A DNA stretch of 34,253 nt, from positions 1 through 34,253 of the forward strand of contig JAQXGF010000018.1 in the NCBI GenBank assembly GCA_029006155.1, written 5' to 3'. Of this stretch, positions 25,677-32,322 are shown piece after piece. This DNA is from Lachnospiraceae bacterium (lineage in GTDB: Bacteria > Bacillota > Clostridia > Lachnospirales > Lachnospiraceae). The position numbers and the translations under genes were made by a program. The notes beneath the pieces were generated by a model that made no database searches, was not told the DNA's origin, and worked only from the letters and a program-made list of their open reading frames with translations. Position 1 is the first letter of the stretch; every line of letters starts with the position of its first letter.

Positions 25677-26022
25677 GATAAGTAGGATAAATGATCGCGG
25701 CTGGCAGGCCGAAAGGTGCCAGACGAGGAAAGTCCGGGCTTCACAGGGCAGGATGCCGGATAACATCCGGTGGAGGTGACTCCAAGGACAGTGCAACAGA
25801 AATGAACCGCCGACGCCATGTCGGTAAGGGTGGAAGGGCAGTGTAAGAGACTACCGCCCTCCCGGTAACGGGAGGGGCATATGTAAACCCCATCCGAAGC
25901 AAGACCGTAACGAAGCATATGGCGGCCCGTCAGCTTCAGGTAGGTCGCTCGAACCTGTTGGCAACGACAGGTCTGGATAGATGATCATTCACGACATAAC
26001 CCGGCTTATCGTCCTGCTTATC
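25677..26022 (+). ncRNA. rnpB: RNase P RNA
   Basis: The catalytic RNA that matures tRNA 5' ends. P1 is formed by GATAAGTAGGAT (25677 on) with GTCCTGCTTATC (26011-26022). The universally conserved blocks are present: GAGGAAAGTCCGGGCTTC followed by ACAGGGCAGGATG in the P4 5' region, the AAGGGCAGTGTAAGAGACTACCG region, and ACATAACCCGGCTTAT at the 3' end. Length is about 346 nt. It lies between the uridine kinase-like gene and its own terminator, on the same strand. Ends are set from the P1 pairing and could be off by a few bases. Confidence 0.95.
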
Positions 26023-26024
26023 CG

Positions 26025-26052
26025 ACAGCACGCAGCAATGCGTGCTGTTTTG
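26025..26052 (+). terminator. Intrinsic terminator of RNase P RNA
   Basis: ACAGCACGCA pairs with TGCGTGCTGT around a GCAA tetraloop (26035-26038), giving 10 bp followed by TTTTGC. It begins 3 bases after the RNase P RNA 3' end. Confidence 0.85.
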
Positions 26053-26106
26053 CATTTATGCAGAAATCTTAGAAAAGTTTTAAGGAAAGCCCAAAGAAAC
26101 CGTTCT

Positions 26107-26134
26107 TTGTTTTTGTGATCCGCTGTGCTATAAT
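26107..26134 (+). promoter_or_regulatory. Promoter of the surface repeat protein gene
   Basis: A consensus TATAAT (26129-26134) lies 16 bases after TTGTTT (26107-26112). The RNA start would be near 26141, and AAAGGAAGAA precedes the ATG at 26183. Confidence 0.6.
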
Positions 26135-26182
26135 GTGCATAGAAAAAAAGGGATTTTTGCAAGATAGAAAGGAAGAATATTT

Positions 26183-29065
26183 ATGAAGAAGAGACAGAGA
26201 CGAATCGCGGCGCTGCTGCTTGCCTGTGCAGTTGCGAGCGTTCCGGTGTCACAGGCATTTGCAGAGACCGCATATGATGTGGCTGCAGGTGTGGATGCAC
26301 AGATCCTGTTCCCGAAGGACAGCCTCACGAATATCGCAGGGGCAGTGACGGTGGACGGAGCAGAGGCTGCCGCAGATGAGAATGGCAGCTGGACGAATAC
26401 CGACGACGCAAAAGTATACCGTGCGACTCTTTCGGAGGATGGCACGCTTCAGATCACAGCGGTCGGGTATGTGCTGGATGTAGAACACGGCACTTCGAAG
26501 AACGCAGATGAGAACACAGAGACAGCCGGACAGCATTATCAGTTCGGCGACTGGGAAAAGCCGGAGACGCCAACGGACCGTGCCTATTATGCACAGGGTG
26601 ATACGGTGAAGCTGAAGGCAGATGACCCGGCAGACGGCATGGAGTTCAAGGAGTGGAAATGCGATACCGAAGGTGTGACGATCGCAGATCCGACCAGTCC
26701 GGAGACGACCTTTACGATGCCGGATAAAAAGGTAACGATCACCGCGGAATATCAGGAAAAGCAGGAGGCGGTGACCGAGACACAGACAGAAGCGACGACG
26801 GAACAGCAGACCGAGACAGCAGCGGAAGTCCAGACGGAAGCGCCGGCTGAGTCGCAGACGGAGACCGGGGCAAATGGGGATGCAGGTACCCAGACGGAGA
26901 ATCCGGATGTCGTGATTACACCGGAGGAGAATACACCGGAGACCCTTCCGGCGACGGGTGAGAGCCAGCCGGTCGATGTTTCTGCACCGGAGACTTATAT
27001 GGTGACGGTCAACAACGGTCAGGTGTCCGGAGATTTTACATTTGGCAGTACGATGACGGTGACGGCGAATGACCGGACGTCGGAGGGCTATCAGTTCAGT
27101 GGCTGGTATGTCGACAGTATGAATGCATCGTTGGATGATGCGACTGCAATGGAAGCACATTTTACGATGCCGAATGCAGATGTGACGCTGACTGCGACCT
27201 ATACAGAGATTCAGACCGATGCATCTGAGGCGCAGACGGAAGCACAGACCGAGACAACAGCACAGACCGAGACAGCAGCACAGGAGCCACAGACGACGGC
27301 TCCGGAAGTTCAGACTGAGACTCAGACGACTGCACCGGAACCACAGACGGAGCAGCAGACGGCAGCCCCGGAGACGACTCAGACCGAAGCACCGGTCGAG
27401 ATCGAGACGCAGGGTGCGACGGAGACAAATGCAACGGATGCAGCCGTACAGACCGAGTCTGATGCAGAAAAATATGCAGTTACGGTTACAAATGACGGTA
27501 TCGGCAGTGGCGAGTACCAGGCAGGCGAGACCGTTACGGTAGAGGCTCCGGCTGAAAATGCAGACGGACAGATGTTTGATTCCTGGACAGTGGAGCAGGC
27601 AGATGTGGCGCTTGCGGATCCGGCACAGGAAGTGACGACGTTCGTAATGCCGCAGGAGGCTGTTACGGTGACTCCGGTCTATACCGCGCAGCGCACGGTG
27701 ACGGTAGATGAGAACACGACGGTTGCACCGACCGTGGAGGAGTTAAAGACGACGGCGGCGGGAAGTGCAGTTACGGTTACCGCAAAAGATCTGACGGCTT
27801 CCAACCAGGTATTTGCAGGATGGACGGCGGAGGCATCCAAGGCCGGTCAGCCGGTCGGTGTCGTATTTGCAGATGCGACGGCGGCGACGACGACCTTTAC
27901 GCTTCCGGATTGCGATACATTAAATATCCACGCAAACTATAAGACAAAGACGTATAAAGTGACCGTTGCAAACGGCCTGATCAACAATGCATCTACAGAG
28001 CTGGACTGCGAGCCGGATACCTCGATTACAGTCACCGCCAATCCTGGACCGGAAGGACAGACGTTCTCAAAATGGGTGATCAATGACGGGGCATACGATA
28101 TCGGAGATGCCGCTTATGAACAGACCATCTGGCTGACCGTGAAAGATCAGGATCTGAATATCCGTGCGGAATACGAAGGAATTCAGTATGCTGTCACGGT
28201 AAAAGACGGAACGGCGAATTACGAGAAATGTGTCAGCGGGGTTGGTGTGACCTTGACGGCAAATAAGGCTCCGGATGGCTATGAGTTTGATTACTGGTCG
28301 GTCGACACGCAGAATGCATCGCTGGCAGACGCGTACAGTGCTTCCACGACGTTCACGATGCCGGCATCCGATGTGACCGTATCGGCACATTACAAACAGA
28401 TCGCCTATACCGTCTCTGTGGAGAACGGCAGTGCAGATCAGCAGTCTTATCATGCGGGCGATCAGGTGACGATTCAGTCGAATTATCCGGCGAGTGGAAG
28501 AGAATTTTCGAAGTGGGAATCCGTAAGCGGCAATGTTTCCTTTGCAGACGGTTCCAGATGGAAGACGACGTTCACGATGCCGGCCGGCAATGTGAGTGTC
28601 CGGGCGACCTACAAGGACGGCCCGTCGACCGATGACAATACGATTCTGGATCTGGTCGCAGGCGGTCAGTACTACACCGGCGAGACGATCAAGTTTACGG
28701 CATCCGGAGCAGGCATGTCGAATTCCAATCCGAACCCGGGTGATTATCGTTATCGTCCGTCCGGCTATCAGATCGGAAATGTGACCGGCACGCTGCAGTC
28801 TCCGTATTCGGTATCCATGGCGATCAATGCGACAGGAGAGTACACCTTAAAGGTGACATACAACAAAGACGTATACGATGGCAACAGCTGGGTATCCGAT
28901 GGCACGGCAGATACGAAGACCGTGACCTTTAAAGTGATCACAAAGGCAGCCGGAGTACAGACCGGCGATGAGACACCGATTGCGACCGTCGTAGCGCTGG
29001 CAGTCGTATCCTGTGCGGTATTTATCATCTTACTCGTGGTATTTATCCGCAGAAGAAAAAAATAA
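26183..29065 (+). CDS. Large cell-surface protein with divergent InlB B-type repeats
   Basis: A 960-residue secreted protein. The signal peptide is 1-27 (cleavage after AFA). Seven divergent modules of the InlB B-repeat/Listeria-Bacteroides type follow, at about 94-192, 272-341, 431-501, 505-588, 591-665, 668-738 and 742-811. Each has the pattern Y-x-V-x-V-x-N-G, then Gly-Asp before VTV, F-x-x-W, and ends TFTMP-x-x-x-V-x-V-x-A-x-Y. Two Thr/Gln/Glu linkers (193-270 and 341-430) separate the first modules. A distinct domain (about 818-920) precedes VQTGD (925-929), a membrane helix (932-954) and RRRKK, which looks like a variant sortase signal or plain membrane anchor. A classical LPATG sits inside the first linker (255-259). 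Probably an adhesin or wall-spanning surface protein; ligand unknown. Lone gene. Confidence 0.85.
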   Translation: MKKRQRRIAALLLACAVASVPVSQAFAETAYDVAAGVDAQILFPKDSLTNIAGAVTVDGAEAAADENGSWTNTDDAKVYRATLSEDGTLQITAVGYVLDVEHGTSKNADENTETAGQHYQFGDWEKPETPTDRAYYAQGDTVKLKADDPADGMEFKEWKCDTEGVTIADPTSPETTFTMPDKKVTITAEYQEKQEAVTETQTEATTEQQTETAAEVQTEAPAESQTETGANGDAGTQTENPDVVITPEENTPETLPATGESQPVDVSAPETYMVTVNNGQVSGDFTFGSTMTVTANDRTSEGYQFSGWYVDSMNASLDDATAMEAHFTMPNADVTLTATYTEIQTDASEAQTEAQTETTAQTETAAQEPQTTAPEVQTETQTTAPEPQTEQQTAAPETTQTEAPVEIETQGATETNATDAAVQTESDAEKYAVTVTNDGIGSGEYQAGETVTVEAPAENADGQMFDSWTVEQADVALADPAQEVTTFVMPQEAVTVTPVYTAQRTVTVDENTTVAPTVEELKTTAAGSAVTVTAKDLTASNQVFAGWTAEASKAGQPVGVVFADATAATTTFTLPDCDTLNIHANYKTKTYKVTVANGLINNASTELDCEPDTSITVTANPGPEGQTFSKWVINDGAYDIGDAAYEQTIWLTVKDQDLNIRAEYEGIQYAVTVKDGTANYEKCVSGVGVTLTANKAPDGYEFDYWSVDTQNASLADAYSASTTFTMPASDVTVSAHYKQIAYTVSVENGSADQQSYHAGDQVTIQSNYPASGREFSKWESVSGNVSFADGSRWKTTFTMPAGNVSVRATYKDGPSTDDNTILDLVAGGQYYTGETIKFTASGAGMSNSNPNPGDYRYRPSGYQIGNVTGTLQSPYSVSMAINATGEYTLKVTYNKDVYDGNSWVSDGTADTKTVTFKVITKAAGVQTGDETPIATVVALAVVSCAVFIILLVVFIRRRKK
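26759..26992 (+). repeat. Thr/Gln/Glu-rich coding repeat, first linker
   Basis: Codons for residues 193-270 of the surface protein repeat short units such as ACAGACGGAA and CAGACCGAGACA, coding for QTE, QTET and similar. The linker also encodes LPATG at residues 255-259. Such tracts are prone to copy-number change. Confidence 0.7.
27203..27472 (+). repeat. Thr/Gln/Glu/Ala/Pro-rich coding repeat, second linker
   Basis: Residues 341-430 are a longer version of the same low-complexity composition, with QTETTAQTETAAQ and TAPEPQTEQQTAAPE. It separates the second and third beta modules and is probably an extended stalk. Confidence 0.7.
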
Positions 29066-29082
29066 ATAAGAATTTTTGAAAA

Positions 29083-29139
29083 AAGCCTCAGAAATACACG
29101 GATCAGTAAGACTTATCAGATCTTGTATTTCTGAGGCTT
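29083..29139 (-). terminator. Terminator between convergent genes
   Basis: A perfect 16-bp stem is formed by 29083-29098 and 29124-29139 (AAGCCTCAGAAATACA and its complement). On the minus strand it is followed by TTTT, and on the plus strand by an AT-rich stretch. It lies between the stops of the surface protein (plus) and the HAD phosphatase (minus), so it can serve both; the minus-strand T-run is better. Confidence 0.8.
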
Positions 29140-29144
29140 AAACA

Positions 29145-29981
29145 TTATTTTTTAAACATGCGTGAATCATTCAGAATAAATTTATGAATGATCTCCGCGA
29201 CCCCGTCATGATTGTTGTCTGCGGTCGTGACATAGTTCCCGTGCTCTGCAATGCCCGGAAAAGCGTTGCACATGACGGCGCCGATGTGAGCCGCTTCGAG
29301 CATGGCGATATCGTTCTGGGCGTCCCCGGCTGAGACGGAATTTTCGATCGGGATCTGTAGAAAGTCGCACATCCACCGGACAGCGAAGCCCTTGGAGATG
29401 CCGGTCGGAACGATCTCAAGATAGGTGGCGCTGGAGAGAAAGCTGTCCAGAATCCCGGCATAGGTCGTCTTGATGTAGTCGCGGAACGCTTCCAGACAGG
29501 CCAGATCGGTCTCGTGAATCGCCAGAAGTTTATACGGATCTTCCGGCAGCGCTTCGCTGACATTCTTTACGATCTCGTAGGACATGAGTGTGTTACCGGC
29601 ATAGTGATGCAATTCCGGACAATCCTTTTCCGTGAGGATTCCGGTAGGAGAGTACGTGTGAATATACAGCCCCCGGCGGTAAGCCTCCGTGAAGATCGGC
29701 GTGACGAGCTTGCGGGAAATGGATTTTCCATATAATGTCTCTTTGTGGTACGGATCGTAGATCTGCCCGCCATTATACGTCACGATGTAACAGCCTTCCT
29801 TTGTCAGACCAAGCCGTTCCGCCTGGATCCGTGCGCTGGCGAGTGGACGCCCCGTTGTGATGACGACTTTGTGTCCCTGACGGAGTGCCTCATCGATGGC
29901 TGCCTGATTGCCCGGTGTGATTTCTTTTTGATCGTTTAATAACGTACCGTCCAGATCGGTAAAAAATACTTTTGTGCTCAT
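29145..29981 (-). CDS. Cof-type HAD-IIB phosphatase
   Basis: A 278-residue haloacid-dehalogenase-type sugar or cofactor phosphatase. Motif I is FFTDLDGTLL with D9 nucleophile and D11 acid/base. Motif II is VVITTGRP, the lysine of motif III is in GISKGFAVRWM, and motif IV is VSAGDAQNDIAMLEAA. The C2B-type cap lies between motifs II and III. AGGAGGC lies about 10 bases before the ATG. The start overlaps the stop of the 69-residue gene by 4 bases (ATGA), so it is translationally coupled as the third gene of this minus-strand operon. Substrate cannot be assigned from sequence. Confidence 0.9.
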   Translation of the reverse strand: MSTKVFFTDLDGTLLNDQKEITPGNQAAIDEALRQGHKVVITTGRPLASARIQAERLGLTKEGCYIVTYNGGQIYDPYHKETLYGKSISRKLVTPIFTEAYRRGLYIHTYSPTGILTEKDCPELHHYAGNTLMSYEIVKNVSEALPEDPYKLLAIHETDLACLEAFRDYIKTTYAGILDSFLSSATYLEIVPTGISKGFAVRWMCDFLQIPIENSVSAGDAQNDIAMLEAAHIGAVMCNAFPGIAEHGNYVTTADNNHDGVAEIIHKFILNDSRMFKK

Positions 29982-30187
29982 TTTTTGGATGCCTCCTTGC
30001 GCTCCTGTTCCATAAAAGCTTCCAGTGCTTCATCGCTCTCGCTGATCCAGATGTCCTCTTCCTCGGCATTCAGTCCGAGAAATTCGCGGAGCGTGCAGGT
30101 CTCGTCGCTGAAATTCCATTTGTCTGTCAAGTCAAAAATTTCATCAAATTCTGCTTCATGATTCATAAATCGTTCACGAAATGTCAT
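29978..30187 (-). CDS. Small acidic protein, unknown function (69 aa)
   Basis: I do not recognise a family. The protein is soluble and acidic, probably helical: DEIFDLTDKWNFSDETCTLREFLGLNAEEEDIWISE, then a Glu-rich C-terminal helix. Translation is well supported. AAGGAGG lies before the ATG, inside the end of the PHP gene, whose coding sequence overlaps by 14 bases, and its own stop overlaps the HAD start by 4 bases. The fixed place between two phosphatase-type genes suggests a coupled role, but none can be named. Confidence 0.75.
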   Translation of the reverse strand: MTFRERFMNHEAEFDEIFDLTDKWNFSDETCTLREFLGLNAEEEDIWISESDEALEAFMEQERKEASKK

Positions 30188-31067
30188 AAGATCCTCCTTT
30201 TATATTACGTGCGCGATCCCGCGCTTCCCGTAGTGCGTCCAGAACTTCACAGGGAATCGAGAGATTCCCACGACCGCTGCCAAGAGAGATATCCGGTTTA
30301 TTTGCACCGTGAAAATCCGATCCACCGGATGGGAGCAGGCCAAATTCTGTGGCAAGTGTGGCGACATAAGCTTCCTGCTGCAGCGTATGGGTGGAATAAT
30401 AGACCTCCATGCCGAGCAGTCCGTGCTCCTTTAACCGGGCAAGCAGCTTGCGAAGTCCGGCGTCATCATAAGAATAGAGCATTGGATGCGCGAGGATCGG
30501 GATACCGTCAAAGCGGCGGATCAGATCCACGGCTTCTTCCGGACGGATCCGGCTGCGCGGGACATAGTAGCGACAGCCCTCGCCGATCAGGGACGCAAAT
30601 GCTTCCTCACGGGAGGCGACGTAACCGTGTTCCACCAGATAGCGGGCAAAATGTGCGCGGGTCCAGACCTGTTCGCCATATTCGGCGGCCATTGCTTCAT
30701 AAGAGATATCGATGTGGTCGGCAGCCATACGTGCAATCATTTTTTTATTGCGGGAGAGGCGGTCATCCCGGAATGATGCGACTGTTGCCTGAAATTCCGG
30801 CGACTGAAACTGCATATCCAGTCCGACGATGTGAATATCGCTTCCGAGGTATTCGGTCGAAAATTCAATCCCCGGAAGGACTTCGGGGCGTTTTTCTTCC
30901 GGAAGTGCAGCGGAAGCCTGAAGTGCCTCTGCAACGCCATCCGTACTGTCGTGATCCGTCAGTGCAAAGGCAGAAAGCCCGATCGAAGACGCCAGTGCCA
31001 CGAGCTCCGTGGGAGTCCGTGTGCCGTCGGAACAGGTGGAGTGTACATGAAGATCAATGGTATTCAT
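30174..31067 (-). CDS. PHP-domain phosphoesterase (YciV/RNase AM-like)
   Basis: A 297-residue metal-dependent phosphoesterase of the PHP family. The metal site is visible as H7-x-H9 in DLHVHSTCSDG, D38-H39-D40 in LTDHDS, a later ILAHPMLY, and the C-terminal GGSDFHGANKPDI. The nearest characterised relatives act as 3',5'-nucleoside bisphosphate phosphatase and 5'-3' exoribonuclease on RNA ends (RNase AM); this role is inferred from family resemblance. AAAGGAGC lies before the ATG. First gene of a three-gene minus-strand operon with its own promoter just downstream of the tRNA terminator. Confidence 0.88.
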   Translation of the reverse strand: MNTIDLHVHSTCSDGTRTPTELVALASSIGLSAFALTDHDSTDGVAEALQASAALPEEKRPEVLPGIEFSTEYLGSDIHIVGLDMQFQSPEFQATVASFRDDRLSRNKKMIARMAADHIDISYEAMAAEYGEQVWTRAHFARYLVEHGYVASREEAFASLIGEGCRYYVPRSRIRPEEAVDLIRRFDGIPILAHPMLYSYDDAGLRKLLARLKEHGLLGMEVYYSTHTLQQEAYVATLATEFGLLPSGGSDFHGANKPDISLGSGRGNLSIPCEVLDALREARDRARNIKGGSYDIS

Positions 31068-31150
31068 AAAGTATGCTCCTTTTATTTTCCGATAAGAAAG
31101 TGAAGTCTGTCAGGAATCTGGTAGCGGTTCCTGAAAAATTCTTAAAGAAA

Positions 31151-31179
31151 AGTATAATAGAAAATAGGCGTTCTGTAAA
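31151..31179 (-). promoter_or_regulatory. Promoter of the PHP-69aa-HAD operon
   Basis: On the minus strand TTTACA (complement of 31174-31179) and TATACT (complement of 31151-31156) are 17 bases apart. The leader of about 77 bases carries a small hairpin (AGGAA/TTCCT, 31115-31135). Confidence 0.6.
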
Positions 31180-31195
31180 GCAGAAGGAAAAGGGC

Positions 31196-31229
31196 AGAAA
31201 AAAAGCCTGCTGCGATATGCAACAGGCTT
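31196..31229 (-). terminator. Terminator of tRNA-Glu
   Basis: Read on the minus strand, AAGCCTGTTGC pairs with GCAGCAGGCTT around a short AT loop, followed by seven T. It begins 4 bases after the tRNA 3' end. Confidence 0.9.
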
Positions 31230-31232
31230 TGA

Positions 31233-31304
31233 CAGTCCGTACGAGAATCGAACTCGTGTTTCCGCCGTGAGAGGGCGGCGTCTTAACCGCTTGACCAACG
31301 AACC
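31233..31304 (-). tRNA. tRNA-Glu (anticodon CUC)
   Basis: Seventy-two bases fold as a cloverleaf. The acceptor is GGTTCGT with ACGGACT, and the D-arm GTCAAGCGGTTAAGAC. The anticodon stem CCGCC/GGCGG holds the loop CTCTCAC with anticodon CTC, and the T-arm is ACGAGTTCGATTCTCGT. Discriminator base is G, and CCA is not encoded. It reads GAG codons. Confidence 0.95.
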
Positions 31305-31314
31305 ATGCTCCGTT

Positions 31315-31343
31315 ATTATAACCATCCGTTCTGCATTTGTCAA
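31315..31343 (-). promoter_or_regulatory. Promoter of tRNA-Glu
   Basis: On the minus strand, perfect consensus hexamers TTGACA (complement of 31338-31343) and TATAAT (complement of 31315-31320) are spaced by 17 bases, with the RNA start about 4 to 6 bases before the tRNA 5' end. This is the best promoter in the window. Confidence 0.92.
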
Positions 31344-31398
31344 CACTTTTTTACAGAAAAATAAAGAAAGATTTTTTGCAAGAATTCTGAAAAAATGT

Positions 31399-31499
31399 CA
31401 GAAAACTGCGAACCGAGAAAAATTAAGAATTTGAGCGCAGATAGCGAATGTCTGCGAGAAAACTACATATGCATAAATATGTGCGCAGAAAAGCTACAT
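31399..31499. repeat. Three short direct repeats and a hairpin in the gap before the cstA leader
   Basis: Related words occur at 31399-31409 (CAGAAAACTGC), 31456-31466 (GAGAAAACTAC) and 31486-31497 (CAGAAAAGCTAC). A small inverted repeat, CGCAGA/TCTGCG, lies at 31436-31456. A TATAAT at 31516-31521 has no good -35. The gap 31344-31566 holds no gene. The repeats could be operator sites; the resemblance is modest. Confidence 0.3.
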
Positions 31500-31566
31500 T
31501 TTGTATACGGATCGGTATAATAAGGAAATGAACATGCAATTTTATGCAAAAAAATGTAGAAAAAGA

Positions 31567-31595
31567 TTGAAATCAAAGGTAAACAGTGATACAAT
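31567..31595 (+). promoter_or_regulatory. Promoter of the short RNA / cstA leader
   Basis: TTGAAA (31567-31572) and TACAAT (31590-31595) are exactly 17 bases apart. The RNA start would be near 31602. Confidence 0.65.
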
Positions 31596-31601
31596 CATTT
31601 T

Positions 31602-31709
31602 CACATCGTTTAGAATTTATTAAGAAAGTTCACAAGATCTTTAGACAATGGGGTCCAGGAGAAGAACAGTTCTGTTTTTGTCGGCATCCTTAAGGATGTC
31701 CTTTTTTTT
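31602..31709 (+). ncRNA. Short terminated RNA or attenuated leader upstream of the 182aa-cstA genes
   Basis: A promoter at 31567-31595 and a strong terminator at 31683-31709 on the same strand define a transcript of about 105 nt with no supported reading frame; nothing else on the plus strand upstream needs this terminator. The RNA contains AGAAC/GTTCT self-complementarity and a GGGGTCC word. I do not recognise a riboswitch class. It could be an attenuator controlling the two genes that follow, or a stand-alone small RNA. Confidence 0.45.
31683..31709 (+). terminator. Intrinsic terminator inside the leader region
   Basis: GGCATCC and GGATGTC form 7 bp (one G-U) around TTAA, followed by C and eight T. 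It lies 65 bases before the next gene start. Confidence 0.8.
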
Positions 31710-31773
31710 GCATAGAATTATGCAGCGTGGTAAAGCGGCAAAGACAGAAATCAGGAGATGAAGGAGAGATCAC

Positions 31774-32322
31774 ATGAAAGAGGCAGTCAGCACATCAGAG
31801 GTATTTACCCGGATGCTCAAAGGCTACCAGGCTTATTTTGATATCGAACAGTATGAGGATGGGAAGGATGGATATCCGCTGGCGGCACATTGCCGGTTCT
31901 ATGTGCATTCTGAAAAGTATGTGCTTGTGAAAAAGGCGAAGCTCTGGGATGCGGACAGCAATGAGTATGTCTACATATTTGTAATGCCGGAGCTGACGAA
32001 GGAGCTCTATGAGACCTGTAAGAATTACGCATACGAAGAGGGCATGAAGCTGATCGACCCGAAGCCGGGACATATGTACAGCTACATCACACCGGTATTT
32101 ATCTGCGACACCTGTACACCGGAAGCGGAAAAGGCGCTGAAGCGGTGCAGGATTTACAAAAGTTTTCATTTTTCGTGGTATGGCTGGATGAATGTTCATA
32201 CAGCTGCTGTGGTCTGTAAGGAAGGCCGGGTTTTTACGAACCGGATGGGCCGCGGCAACGCGAAATTTATGAAAAATATACTAAGTTCATGTAAAGAGAA
32301 AAAGGAGGGCGAAAACACATGA
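31774..32322 (+). CDS. Conserved-looking cytoplasmic protein coupled to cstA, unknown function (182 aa)
   Basis: I do not recognise the family. There is no signal peptide or membrane helix. The protein is rich in Tyr, Lys and Glu, with seven Cys (40, 82, 111, 114, 125, 148, 173), including CDTC at 111-114 that could bind metal or form a redox pair. The middle (YVYIFVMPELTKELYETC) looks like strand then helix, and the C-terminal region has SWYGWMNVHTAAVVC. AAGGAGA lies 7 bases before the ATG. Its stop overlaps the cstA start by 4 bases (ATGA), so translation of the two is coupled and a functional link to the transporter is likely. It is a real gene by all local signals; its role is unknown. 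Confidence 0.75.
   Translation: MKEAVSTSEVFTRMLKGYQAYFDIEQYEDGKDGYPLAAHCRFYVHSEKYVLVKKAKLWDADSNEYVYIFVMPELTKELYETCKNYAYEEGMKLIDPKPGHMYSYITPVFICDTCTPEAEKALKRCRIYKSFHFSWYGWMNVHTAAVVCKEGRVFTNRMGRGNAKFMKNILSSCKEKKEGENT

Noticed and set aside
31648-31763. A frame beginning ATGGGGTCC that reads through the terminator in the cstA leader.
   Set aside because: No ribosome site before it, and the intrinsic terminator lies inside it.
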